A stretch of DNA of 64,000 nucleotides from Trichostrongylus colubriformis. Its lineage: Eukaryota; Nematoda; Chromadorea; Rhabditida; Trichostrongylidae. Each line of letters begins with the position of its first letter. Position 1 is the first letter of the stretch. The notes under the pieces were generated by a model. It saw only the letters and a list, made by a program, of their open reading frames with translations, was not told where the DNA came from and searched no databases. A program made the position numbers and the translations under genes. The DNA lies in NCBI GenBank assembly GCA_963978905.1, contig OZ022256.1, forward strand, positions 25,445,426-25,509,425. The letters are read 5' to 3'. Below, piece after piece: positions 10,184 through 21,452 of this stretch.

Positions 10184-10494
10184 AGCGGTGTCGGATAAAC
10201 CTTTAATGAAGCTTTCCTCAGTTCTTTCCTTGTATTCGCTTATGCCGCAGCCTGGTTTCGCAATTGTTATCCTATCTCCATTTCACAGACACTGAAAGTC
10301 GAGGTGACCATAGTGTGACAGTAGATAACGAACGGAAAAAACGACCGAAAATCTGAGAAATGGGAAGTCGAAAACCGTCCTTAACTGCAACCCCCTCTGC
10401 ATCACTAGTCGGTGGGCCCAGATGCAGAAGGGCGAGCGGCTAAGTCAAACGGGCACGAACGTTGACCGCCCTCGCTGCAGCTCCGCGGCGGATA

Positions 10495-12023
10495 CAGTGC
10501 GTTTCACTACTATACGTCCACCCCCTATTTTAGCGGAATCAGTCCTGAACGCTCTCACCCAACTCTGTAATGTATGCCATTAGATTCGGCGAGTTAGAAA
10601 ACGGTGGTGAATGCACTTTCAAGAATTTGGGTGCTTGGACACTATTTTTAGAAGATTTTTTTTAAAATTTAGACCGTTTCACGCTATACGTCCACCCTTA
10701 ATAATTGTCCCAACCAAAGTTAGTGTTCCCGTTTGAACCCGAGTATATACACTCGCCAAAAATGTACGGGAACATGCCCTCTCGCGATGCCACGTGGTTC
10801 TCGTCTATCCGCCGAAGAAAAAGCCCAAATTCGAGCTCTCCACGACGCCGGACTCTGCAATCGACGGATCGCCAAGCAAATCGGCAGAACTCACTGCGTG
10901 GTCGGCTCCTACCTCAAAAATCCTGCAGACTACGATGCTCGTCGGACTACTCAGCGTCGGTCCAGGCTCTCCGTCAGAGATGAACGGCAGATCTGAAAGC
11001 TAGCTTCCGACAGTACCCGCAGCGTCAACCAGATCCGTGCTGAATTGAAGCTGTCTGCCTCCAAATCGACGCTGTGGAGGACAATAAAACGCAATAAGAA
11101 CGTAGTGCGAGAGGTTATGAAGAAGGCACTGCGACTAATCGAAGCTCACAGGGCAGCTCGTCTCGAATTTGCTCGACGGAACGCCTCACTGGATTGGAGA
11201 AAGGTTCGGTTTTAGAGTTCAGCATAGCTTGTGCACTGCAGGGTGACCCCATGTGTTTGGGTGGTCTTTTCCGACGAAAAGAAGTTTGAGAAAAGATCCA
11301 GTGCAGTTTAGCCGACGTAACTTCGGTGGCGATACGCTGATGGTCTGGGGAGCCCAATGTTGGGAGATAAGCTGGAGTTAGCATTCGTTTCGAGCCGGAT
11401 GGATTCGCAAGAGTATCAGAGTACCTTAAAATGCAACCTGCTACCCTTTCTGAGTCGTTGGCGACGTCACCAGCCGATTTTCCAGCAGGACAATGCGAGT
11501 GTCCATGCTAGCCGGTCGACTTCAGCATGTTTCCAACAGCACAACGTCGACTTGTTAGAGTGGCCAGCGTGCAGCCCACATCTGAATTCCATGGAAAACC
11601 TGTGGGGAATAATTGTGCGCAGGGTGTATGCCAACTGCAGGCGTTGACGAGCTCAAAATGGCGATCATGGACGCTTGGGGTTCCATCGACTCTGAAATCC
11701 TCAAAACCTTACAACGAGCATGCCACACCGACTGATAGAAGTGGCTTCCGAACAAGGAGCACCAATTGACCACTAAATTTGTTAGTTTGTCTTTTCTAAG
11801 GTTGTAAATAAATTATTAATTAAAGTGGACGTATAGCGTGAAACGGTCGAAATTTGAAATTTTTTTGTAAAAATAGAGTCCGCCCACCCAAATTTTTGAA
11901 AGTGGGTTTACCACTGTTTTCTTACATGCCGAATCTAATGGCATACATTGCAGAGCTGGGTGAGAGCGTTCAGGATTGATTCCGCTAAAATAGGGGGTGG
12001 ACGTATAGTAGTGAAACGCACTG
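10495..12023 (+). mobile_element. Tc3-like Tc1/mariner transposon, 1529 bp
   Basis: Long inverted terminal repeats (about 220 bp) start CAGTGCGTTTCACTACTATA and meet TA dinucleotides at 10493-10494 and 12024-12025. Paralogous module D at about 17960 (inverted) has the uninterrupted site GGCGGATATTGCAG, confirming both ends and a single TA target. A related site at 21760 is also empty. The insertion is therefore younger than the D duplications. The internal gene is a transposase pseudogene. Confidence 0.93.
10787..11776 (+). pseudogene. Tc3-like transposase, frameshifted
   Basis: The plus strand reads MPRGSRLSAEEKAQIRALHD (helix-turn-helix domain), then SVRDERQI followed by a stop at 10994-10996. 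It continues QIRAELKLSASKSTLWRTIK, FSDEKKF (first catalytic Asp), [22 protein letters not shown] (second Asp), and ENLWG (Glu), ending EQGAPIDH. The DDE triad residues are visible, but at least one stop, frameshifts and a small deletion around 11200-11370 and 11640-11740 make it inactive as read. Its length is normal for Tc3 transposases (about 330 residues). Confidence 0.85.
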
Positions 12024-13575
12024 TATTGCAGCGCGGCACGCAGTGCCGCAAGATTCTGGCATGACCTTAACCCGCGCTTTTTCAATGCGAAGTTCGCCAT
12101 ACATCACCTCTTCTGGAGTGAGATGCTTACCTTCGAAGAACGTCTCTTCCTTTACTCTTTTGCTCCTTGTCCCGGGCGGTGCTTTCAAGACAACAGACCC
12201 CGTTCAGCCGCGTTTCACAAGCCTTTGCTGGCTAGAGTACTAGAGTAAGTGGGGCTACCGTGCTACTCGAATCGCGCCATCTCCGTTTTTTTTCGTCGCT
12301 GAAACCAGTGCACTCATTTCTCCTAAAAACGGAGATTTTCATAAGGAGTTTCTTGCAAGGTTGTTGAGATGTACACCTGAAGCTGAGACATGTCGGAGTA
12401 TTTGACCCTTCGAGCTTTCACGATGAAGCAATTCAACATAGCAATGATGTAATGTCTCGAAATCTCACGCTGTTATCCTCCTATTAGTTCCGGTAGAACC
12501 CTTGGAGCATGAGTCAGTTTTCCATGTGTGTGTATATTTAGGCGCCAGATTACCAACCTTATTTCTCCACCTATCAGTCATTGTTCGGGTAAGCCCACCG
12601 TCCGAATATGGAGTCCGAGTAAGATGAGTCAGCCGAAGCAAGTCCCGTATGTTGAAGTGTTCACAGCGCGTTCGCTTTTCGCCATCAGCTACGCAACAGA
12701 CAGTCTCCGTACCTACTGTTTTTCCCTCAAATCAGGAGCACCCATTGCCATTAAAAACAGCACAGTCTACAACACCTGATATGTTAGTGCGATGCGCACT
12801 GGCAGCGTCATAGTGGTGGATCGTGGGATTAGCGAAATTGTGAAGTTGGAGGAAAAAGAAAGAATAAGCATCGATTTAGAGAATCATAAGATTTCAGATC
12901 TCATGGATGATGTGAAATCACGGAATCCTCGGGAAAGGATTGGGAACTTATCAATCAGGAGTATCAAGGGATCCACGGAGAAGCGAAATTTTCGTGCTAA
13001 TGGCACACACCTTGCTAGAAGGGGGGATATCGTCAAAACAGTCCAGGTAGATTTTAGGAGCGATCGCCCTGTCTTTAACTTGCACCTTTCGAAGCGATCC
13101 CCTTCTCGCAGGATGTGTGTCATCGGGACAAAAACTTTGCATGGCCGTGTGATGGGTGCGAGCTTCGGACAACGCTCGTTCTTGGGTCCCAGGGGATTTG
13201 ATAATTCAAGCACTGGCTTTATAAAATGCAACTACGATCAATTCGAGATTTCACGTTTTAAGGACCTCACATAGTCCCACAGACAGATTACTCGCCTGAA
13301 ATAACCCCTCATTCCGACTTTAATCCTTCGAACCTTTACCTTAAGATCTGTTAAACTGATTTTCTTTTTTTCATTGTTTTGCGACCGTAAGGTTACCCTA
13401 AAAAGAAGAAGGTTCGGGCTAGAGCGGGAAGCAAAATAGAGACCTAAAAAGTAAACGAAACGATAGCGTTACATGATAACAGTTCTAATTAAGAAATAAT
13501 CGATTTGGTAGTATAACTCTAAAGGGAGTGTTGCAATGTACGCAATCACACGCGAAGAAATCTCGCTGCGCGCAG

Positions 13576-15430
13576 TCGCGCGAAAAGTTCGTCATAAGTA
13601 TACACACCCAAGATTCAAAATCGAATCACATACAGGCCGAATGATGTGCTTGAGTAATTTCTCTGGATTCGAGTTCTATTTTTTGTGACTTTCTGGTCAA
13701 GTGCTGCTCTTCCGTCAATGTTTTCATCCGTTCCAATGATTGGTTCTTTGGAAACTTGCAGCCGTATAGAGGGTACGGAAATGCTAATACCGAGGCTCTT
13801 TCTGTGTTTCGGCTAGCTGTAGGTCCACCCCCCCCCCCTCTGTATTTTGGATTCGTATTTTGGAGCGTTCTTCAGCTCTTAACTTCTATAATACTGTGAA
13901 CGTGCGACGCTATTTCACTCATTGCAAATTATTCATGAATGATGCAGACGATGTACGACTACGATATGAAGTAAGGAAAACGAGACATACGAACGTATTA
14001 GGTTGATTCTTAATAAATCGGACAAATTGACAAGTTTTGTCTTTATCGTACAACTTTTTAGCTAGAACTGGGGTTCACTTAAAATATGCTCCATCTTTAT
14101 CGATGACCTTCTGCCACCGTTTAGGCAGATCTTGGATGTCCTTGCTCGAGAAGGCGGTGGCTGGGCCTTGGAGAAGTTCTCGAGTGCTTCTTGACGACGT
14201 CGCGACTTTTGAAGTCTTGGTCGTCCAGGTGGCTTTGGAGGTGGGAGAAAAGGTGGAAATCCGAAAGTGCCAGGTCTGGGGAGTGCGGTGGGTGTGGAAG
14301 CACGGAGCAACTGTACGAGAGCAGCTCGGCCTTCTTCAATCTCGCAATGTGCGGTCTCGCGTTGTCGTGCTGGAAGTACACATGTGACCGCCGCCGTCGC
14401 GAATTTTGGACATTTGCCTCAAATTCTCGTAACTGATGAATGTAGACTTTGGCAGATACTGCTGTACCTTCATCGAGCAGCTCCCAGTATTCTAAGTCGT
14501 GTACGCTCAACAAGATGCGGTATTCGTCTTCGATGGAATAGTGTCTTCGATGCCCGACGCAAACTTCGAATGCCACAAGTACACTGTACTTCTGGCGGGG
14601 GCATCCTCCTTGTAAACTTCCTTGAGGCGTCTGTCAATATCCGCGGGTCCTTCGCCAGATAGCGATAGAAAGAGTAATACGTTGCGGATGTGGTCTCTGA
14701 ATGGTTTGGAATCGTGCGGCATGTTGACGGAATCAAACAAGTTTTGAGAGTTTTTTTGACACTACTTTGAAGAGCTTTTTGTATTCTTTCAAACGGTACC
14801 TTATGCCTCCATTCGCGTTACCTCTTTGCTGAGTTATGATGTTTAGAAATCAGTACTACCATTTGTCCGATTTATTATGAATCAACCCAAAACATGCAAA
14901 ACGGCATCGAATGGTGTGTAGCCATAACGTTCTGTTCCGGTGCAAAAGCTTTACCGCACTTAGGACCCACGCTTGGACAGCGATCAATTTTTCCATTCAT
15001 TGATTGATGTTGGTGATTGACTTGGCGGACGGGAACAAGTCCCGCAAGCGTTAGCGTAAAATTTTGTAACGTTGTTGTTTGCCCAAACCGAAGTTTACTT
15101 TTTATCTAAACGTCCCACCTTTATAACTGTTATCGAATTATATTTCTTACTAGAATCCGAGCCTTGCCAAAAAATGCGCGCTTGAAAAAGTAATTTTGAC
15201 CTTTCAAGGCATAATAGAATCACAGTGCTCCGCATAATGATACAGCCACCCATAAGTTGTCGGAAAACTCCCTCAAATTTGTATGCCTTCCCATTAGTTT
15301 TTTCTCCAGGTGGTTCTTCTGATGAAAGGGTTCAGCTATGACGTTCCGAATGGCTCACCGGCACTATCGCACGAGAGACAAACTTAATTTATCAAAGAAA
15401 ATTTCAAAAGAGAAATATACTACGCGGCTG
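13576..15430. repeat. Centre of palindrome, related to 49.1-49.6, 54.2-54.5 and 55.9-56.4 kb
   Basis: Outside the mariner insertion this segment matches three other places in the window, including the GCATCGAATGGTGT motif. It ends at the 145-bp inverted arm 15430-15575. A run of 13 or so C lies at about 13829. No gene is recognised. Confidence 0.6.
14001..14887 (-). mobile_element. Mariner-type element, internally deleted
   Basis: Inverted ends GGTTGATTC...AATAAATCGGACAAA lie at both sides. The left end abuts TA (13999-14000); the right TA is lost. It interrupts a repeat whose empty versions are at about 56250 (plus) and 49250 (minus). The transposase is broken: an N-terminal helix-turn-helix part (14740-14507) and a C-terminal part (14576-14121) with FQHDNARPHIA and SPDLALSDFHLF, the last two aspartates of a DD34D triad. 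The region with the first catalytic Asp is deleted. Confidence 0.85.
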
Positions 15431-15589
15431 CGCGCAGCGAGATTTCTTCGCGTGTGATTGCGTACATTGCAACACTCCCTTTAGAGTTATACGACCAAAT
15501 CGATTATTTCTTAATTAGGACTGTTATGTAACGCTATCGTTTCGTTTACTTTTTAGGTATCTACTTTGCTTTTTAGGGCACAAAAGTTG

Positions 15590-16560
15590 TTGTTTTCAGA
15601 TAGTGATGAGATAAATAGCAATTTTCTAAAAGACCTCCATGTTACCAGAATCTTGCGTCATGAGTTGAATTCCAACCAACCGCGGCAAGTTGTGCTGCCA
15701 GCGCCGCGAGTGTGACGTCGCAAAGCGAAACTTCGACATAAGTGTACAAACACTTGGCATAGTGCCATACTCTGCCATATTTGTATATGAATTCCTGGGC
15801 TCTCGCCACGATCACAATACTGTAGTATGGTTGGGTCGAGAGCGTTGCAAATGGAGTGCGTTTTTAAATTGACGCCGTCGCCGCCGGTGTCAGCGCGGGT
15901 GACGCAAAGTATAAACGCAGCCTTATAAAGCCTGGGGGAACCCTTTTTCGTCGGAAATCTCGCCACGTATAGCCTTCTCAGACCCGTGGCTTTCACTGTG
16001 CAACCCAATTAAGGTGTTTTCACTACCCACATCACCACCACCCACTGTCTCTGGAGACCGGTAGCACAGTTACAGTCGCGTATGATCAAGTCGACCTGTC
16101 ATACTTGTTAACCGTTGCACATTGGCATTGCGCTTATTGAACCATCCCCAGATACACCGAGACAATAACCATCTTATTATACAGCCAATAACGATGAAAT
16201 ACCATCCCTCACTAGGATAGCAAAGGAAAGCGAACGGAGCAGCGCATGCATGCTGCCTTCGTTTGCACGGTTATGCACATAATATGGCCTGAATGATCTG
16301 AATGATTGCCACTTATGCTCCTGCTTTACCCTCACTCTCTCCCAGCGAGCGAACAATTGTTGCTCGGAGTGGCTTTACGTAATGAGGTTTATACCAGTAA
16401 TACATCTTGGAGTGCCATTTATCAATCTGCATTCCTATTTGCTGTGCATCTCTATCATTTCGCGAAGAGCCGCTCGGAATAGCAAATGGTCACAAAATGT
16501 GACTAGTACATAACTTAAAGGTTCATATTTGAAAGACATGTTCACTTTTAGAGACCCGCT
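15590..16560. repeat. Sub-module of S plus unique spacer
   Basis: 15590-16230 is a diverged copy of the 7560-8180 sub-module and closely matches 49800-50480. It has a GC-rich run (GCCGTCGCCGCCGG) before the GTATAAACGCAGCC box. 16240-16560 is related to 44700-44860. Minus-strand open reading (15658-16008) is shared partly with 49894-50139 but matches nothing I know. Confidence 0.5.
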
Positions 16561-18267
16561 CCAGCCCGAACCTTCTTCTTTTTAGGGTAACCTTACGGTC
16601 GCAAAACAATGAAAAAAAGAAAATCAGTTTAACAGATCTTAAGGTAAAGGTTCGAAGGATTAAAGACGGAATGAGGGGTTATTTCAGGCGAGTTATCTGT
16701 CTGTGGGACTATGCGAGGTCCTTAAAACATGAAATCTCGAATTGATCGTAGTTGCATTTTATAAAGCCAGTGCTTGAATTATCAAATCCCCTGGAACCCA
16801 AGAACGAGCGTTGTCCGAAGCTCGTACCCATCACACGGCCATACAAAGTTTTTGTCCCGATGACACACATCCTGCGAGAAGGGGATCGCTTTGAAAGGTG
16901 CAAGTTAAAGACAGGGCGATCGCTCCTAAAATCTACCTGGACTGTTTTAACGATATCCCCCCTTCTAGCAAGGTGTGTGCCATTAGCACGAAAATTTCGC
17001 TTCTCCGTGGATCCCTTGATACTCCTGATTGATAAGTTCCCAATCCTTTCCCGAGGATTCCGTGATTTCACATCATCCATGAGATCGGAAATCTTATGAT
17101 TCTCTAAATCGATACTTATCCTTTCTTTTTCCTCCAACTTCACAATTTCGCTAATCCCACGATCCACCACTATGACGCTGCCAGTGCGCATCGCACTAAC
17201 ATATCAGGTGTTGTAGACTGTGCTGTTTTTAATGGCAATGGGTGCTCCTAATTTGAGGGAAAAACAGTAGGTACGGAGACTGTCTGTTGCGTAGCTGATG
17301 GCGAAAAGCGAACGCGCTGTGAACACTTCAACATACGGGACTTGCTTCGGCTGACTCATCTTACTCGGACTCCATATTCGGACGGTGGGCTTACCTGAAC
17401 AATGACTGATAGGTGGAGAAATAAGGTTGGTAATCTGGCGCCTAAATATACACACACATGGAAAACTGACTCATGCTCCATGGGTTCTACCGGAACTAAT
17501 AGGAGGATAACAGCGTGAGATTTCGAGACATTACATCATTGCTAAGTTGAATTGCTTCATCGTGAAAGCTCGAAGGGTCAAATACTCCGACATGTCTCAG
17601 CTTCAGGTGTACATTTCAACAACCTTGCAAGAAACTCCTTATGAAAATCTCCGTTTTTAGGAGAAATGAGTGCACTGGTTTCAGCGACGAAAAAAACGGA
17701 GATGGCGCGATTCGAGTAGCACAGTAGCCCCACTTACTCTAGTACTCTAGCCAGCAAAGGCTTGTGAAACGCGGCTGAACGGGGTCTGTTGTCTTGAAAG
17801 CACCGCCCGGGACAAGGAGCAAAAGAGTAAAGGAAGAGACGTTCTTTGAAGGTAAGCATCTCACTCCAGAAGAGGTGATGTATGGCGAACTTCGCATTGA
17901 AAAAGCGCGGGTTAAGGTCATGCCAGAATCTTGCGGCACTGCGTGCCGCGCTGCAATATCCGCCGCGGAGCTGCAGCGAGGGCGGTCAACGTTCGCGCCC
18001 TTTTGACTTAGCCGCTCGCCCTTCTGCATCTGGGCCCATCGACTAGTGATGCAGAGGGGGTTGCAGTTAAGGACGGTTTTCGACTTCCCATTTCTCAGAT
18101 TTTCGGTCGTTTTTTCCGTTCGTTATCTACTGTCACACTATGGTCACCTCGACTTCCAGCGTCTGTGAAATGGAGATAGGATAACAATTGCGAAACCAGG
18201 CTGCGGCATGAGCGAATACAAGGAAAGAACTGAGGAAAGCTTCATTAAAGGTTTATCCGACACCGCT
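16560..18267. repeat. Downstream module D, copy 2 (inverted, no Tc3)
   Basis: This is the reverse complement of 10184-13440 without the Tc3-like element; it follows the leftward ShKT gene at 18268. The 160-codon frame appears at 17191-16709 with five base changes from copy 1 in its last third, all amino-acid-changing, which argues against constraint. Confidence 0.88.
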
Positions 18268-18568
18268 TTAATTATATAGCTTATATATATCGTATAAATA
18301 TTTGTAATATTCAGTTGCGTTACAAAGATCACAAGTTTTGCGACAGTTGTTAAACGAGAAACTCTTTATCCCTTCACTTTCGTTCTTTCTGCATACGATC
18401 GTTTTATAGGTTGTGCACATGTCCTTGAGCAACTCATCGTCTTCACACTAAAAAAGGATTGAGTTCATCTTAAAGGCTCGAACACATCTACGTGTAATAA
18501 CCTACACGAAGTTCCTCCGCTGTAAAGGCGTTCGCAAGAAGAAGCGCAAAGAAAATGAAGAAGAACAT
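18268..18568 (-). CDS. Secreted ShKT-domain peptide, subfamily A (copy 3)
   Basis: Exon 1 is 18568-18506, the intron 18505-18448 (58 nt), exon 2 18447-18268. The coding sequence matches the gene at 9883 in reverse: signal peptide, six-cysteine ShKT domain ending CRKTCDLC, then the 17-residue Tyr-rich tail. It forms a divergent pair with the gene at 21152 across spacer S. Its intact splice sites and reading frame suggest a functional secreted peptide. Confidence 0.85.
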
Positions 18569-18610
18569 TGAGTTAGTTATTTTTCGATGTATGCATCGAG
18601 CACTGCGCTT

Positions 18611-18656
18611 ATTTATACTGCTTTGTCGGGCGGGTCACACGTTCCACCATCTAAAG
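18611..18656 (-). promoter_or_regulatory. ShKT-type core promoter (copy 3)
   Basis: This is the reverse-strand TATA box with GTGTGACCCGCC element at the same spacing as the other copies. One base differs in the upstream element (CTTTAGATGG instead of CTATAGATGG). Confidence 0.62.
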
Positions 18657-21062
18657 AGGCGGAGCTGGAAAGTGCACCGGCTGCCTGTATCAGAGTGTAC
18701 ATTGTTTCTGCTCTATGAGGATAAACCTCGTAACCACTGAACCACTATTAGAAAGTAGATCAGTATATTTAATGAACATAAGTGCGCTACGCTTCTACCT
18801 AGTCGCCACATTTTTTGAGCCCACCGACTAGTGATGCAGAGAAGGTTGCAGTGAGGGACGGTGTTCGACTTCCCATTTCTCAGGCTAGGTTGCGCAAAGT
18901 ATAAACGCAGCCCTATTGAGCCCAGAGGCACCCTTTCTCCTCGGAAATCTCGCCACATATATTCTTCTTAAACCCGTGGCTTTCATTGTGCGACCCAATT
19001 TAGGGTTTTCGCTAGCCACATCACCCCCACTCACTGTCTCTGAAGACTAGTGGCACAGCTACAGTCGCGTATAACCAAATAGACCTATCATACTTGTCAC
19101 ACTGCACATTTGCATTACACACTGAACCGTCCCCAGATTCACCGAGTCAATTATCATGTTTTTATACAGCCAGTTACGATGAAATACCATCCATCACTAG
19201 GATAGCAACGAAGTTTTCATATGAAGCTGCAACTGCTGTAAGCGTTATCCCGAGATTATATTATGTAATCCTTTGTACGATCATATAGTGCACTACCAAT
19301 ACTACTTCATAATAGCTTGACATTGTCCTGGTAGGCTCACCTACGCATTGCGACGAGGTCACATCTCTGCAGTGGCGGGTGTTCGTTCAAATACTACAGA
19401 TGCAATGGCAAATCTCGCCAAAAGGCCATTGATTTACCTGGCGAACGTGAAAAAACTCCGCAAGCGTTAGCGTAAAATTTTGTAACGTTGTTGATTACTC
19501 AGACCAGAATCTACCTTTGTCTGAATTTCGAACCTTGATAACTGTTATCGAATCATATCTCTTCACTAAAATCTTGAACCTTGCCAGAAAACGCGCAGTT
19601 GAAAAGGTGATTTTTCCAAAGCATAGGAGAATTGCTTGATTCTTTCACCTGAATATTGTTGTAACTTTTCCGTATATCACCGCCATAGTCATAATTGCAG
19701 CCCAATAATTGAGGAACTGGGATGACGACGAAGACATCTATGTCTAGCGATCGATTGAGCATCGAATGCACTCAAAGATACGTTTGCATTAGCCACGCTA
19801 CAAAGCAACATTCATTTGAGCAAACTTGTATCAAAAAGAAAAATGAACTGTGGTGTGAAGTGTTCACAACGGTAAATAGCGTTGTCGAAGTGAACAGACG
19901 AAAATAACGAAAAAGGGAGCAGATTAATTTCAGATTTGAACAATGACGCAATATGGATGCACTGAGTCAGCATCACATGAGTGAGCAACAATGCACTTCT
20001 CAAAATGAAGCGCTGTAAAGCTTGCCGCATCCTCGTAGTAGGCAGGTGCTCAAAATGTTAAATGTGTACATGCAATTACAATTTTTAAACTCTGAAAGTA
20101 TAGTGTAGGGATAATGAGGCGTAATCATGTGGTTCAGATGCCAGTCTTCCGAATGAAGGTTTACGGCTTCAGAAGCGGAATTCGCGTCAACGACGTTACC
20201 TTAGCTCTGCAAAAAGCTGAAACCACTTCTGCAGAGGACATCTTCTTCGGTATCCATATTTCGGTGACGTGATTCGCCGCTGACTATAATGTCTAGCAAA
20301 ATGTGTAATGGAGGTGAGTTTTTTATCGAATTGTACTACTTCCGTATCGATAGATACCATTGGGAATTGAAAGCAACTTTCCTGGTGAACCCTTCCACCT
20401 GTAAAATCAAGAGATTGAATGATGATACAGTCGAATGATAGTATCTTTACGGTGTATGATATCTGAATCTTCATTGATGCCGTCATCGACCTATCCCAAA
20501 ACCTTCTTCACGAAACGGAACATTCACAAAAATGTGAATTGGTTTTTTTAGAAATGTGATTTTGAGTGTGTGTGTCTCCGGTTACCACAGTGAAGCGCCA
20601 TTCAACACTCCAACCGCGATTTCGCAATAGCAATGTGCTTGTGGTGAAGCCCTTCGAACAAAAAGTAACCGGAAGAAATTTGGAAAAAAAACTTAGACGA
20701 TGGCTTCCAATCGAATCCTTTTGTTAAGGTTGAGTTTTACAAATGATTACACATTGATTCCTTCTTTTTAGTGGCTTCTTTCCTTCTGTGCACGGCCGAT
20801 CACGACTACTAACAAGTTGTAATTCTTCGCAATCACCATACCACTGCTTTCAGCTGTGAGTACATAAGCTATCCGCGGATACAGAAACACTAAGCCGTTG
20901 ATCAAAAAATGTGGCGACTAGGTAGAAGCGTAGCGCACTTATGTTCATTAAATATACTGATCTACTTTCTAATAGTGGTTTAGTGGTTACGAGGTTTATC
21001 CTCATAGAGCAGAAACAATGTACACTCTGATACAGGCAGCCGGTGCACTTTTCAGCTCCGCC

Positions 21063-21109
21063 TCTATAGATGGTGGAACGTGTGACCCGCCCGACAAAGC
21101 AGTATAAAT
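21063..21109 (+). promoter_or_regulatory. ShKT-type core promoter (copy 4)
   Basis: TATAAATA lies at 21103-21110, with the same upstream CTATAGATGG and GTGTGACCCGCC elements as copy 2. Confidence 0.63.
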
Positions 21110-21151
21110 AAGCGCAGTGCTCGATGCATACATCGAAAAATAACTAACTCA

Positions 21152-21452
21152 ATGTTCTTCTTCATTTTCTTTGCGCTTCTTCTTGCGAACGCCTTTACAG
21201 CGGAGGAACTTCGTGTAGGTTATTACACGTAGATGTGTTCGAGCCTTTAAGATGAACTCAATCCTTTTTTAGTGTGAAGACGATGAGTTGCTCAAGGACA
21301 TGTGCACAACCTATAAAACGATCGTATGCAGAAAGAACGAAAGTGAAGGGATAAAGAGTTTCTCGTTTAACAACTGTCGCAAAACTTGTGATCTTTGTAA
21401 CGCAACTGAATATTACAAATATTTATACGATATATATAAGCTATATAATTAA
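21152..21452 (+). CDS. Secreted ShKT-domain peptide, subfamily A (copy 4)
   Basis: Exon 1 is 21152-21214, the intron 21215-21272, exon 2 21273-21452. It encodes the same 80-residue secreted ShKT peptide as copies 2 and 3 (cysteines at 22, 32, 40, 56, 60, 63 and a Tyr-rich tail). The identity over gene and flanks points to recent duplication or gene conversion. The following module D copy has been hit by a mariner element, not by the Tc3-like element. Confidence 0.85.

Larger units (their letters stand above)
7242..10470. repeat. Segmental duplication unit, left copy (partner 18510-21740)
   Basis: About 3.2 kb is repeated in direct orientation 11,268-11,270 bp downstream with very few differences (for example one extra A near 20685 and a GCGG/ACGG change near 8890/20160). 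The unit contains a leftward ShKT promoter, a 2.1-kb spacer and a rightward ShKT gene. Within the unit, 7242-7545 is an inverted copy of about 9640-9945, so the two ShKT promoters face apart. Confidence 0.9.
10184..13575. repeat. Downstream module D, copy 1 (interrupted by Tc3-like element)
   Basis: This module follows the ShKT gene. It recurs inverted at about 16560-18267, forward at 21453-23260, partly at 25580-25930 and, more diverged, at 42030-44650. It contains no recognised gene. A 160-codon plus frame (12792-13274) is preserved in the inverted copy but destroyed in the 43-44-kb copy. The last 145 bp (13430-13575) are inverted at 15430-15575, forming a palindrome around the mariner-containing centre. 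Confidence 0.85.

Noticed and set aside
12792..13274. 160-codon frame in module D, repeated at 17191-16709
   Set aside because: The complementary strand is also open, differences between the copies are all amino-acid-changing, the 43-44-kb copy is full of stops, and no motif is recognised.
15658..16008. 116-codon minus frame with GLRRLYVARFP
   Set aside because: Partly shared with other sub-module copies, but start, end and phase differ between copies; kept only as a repeat note.
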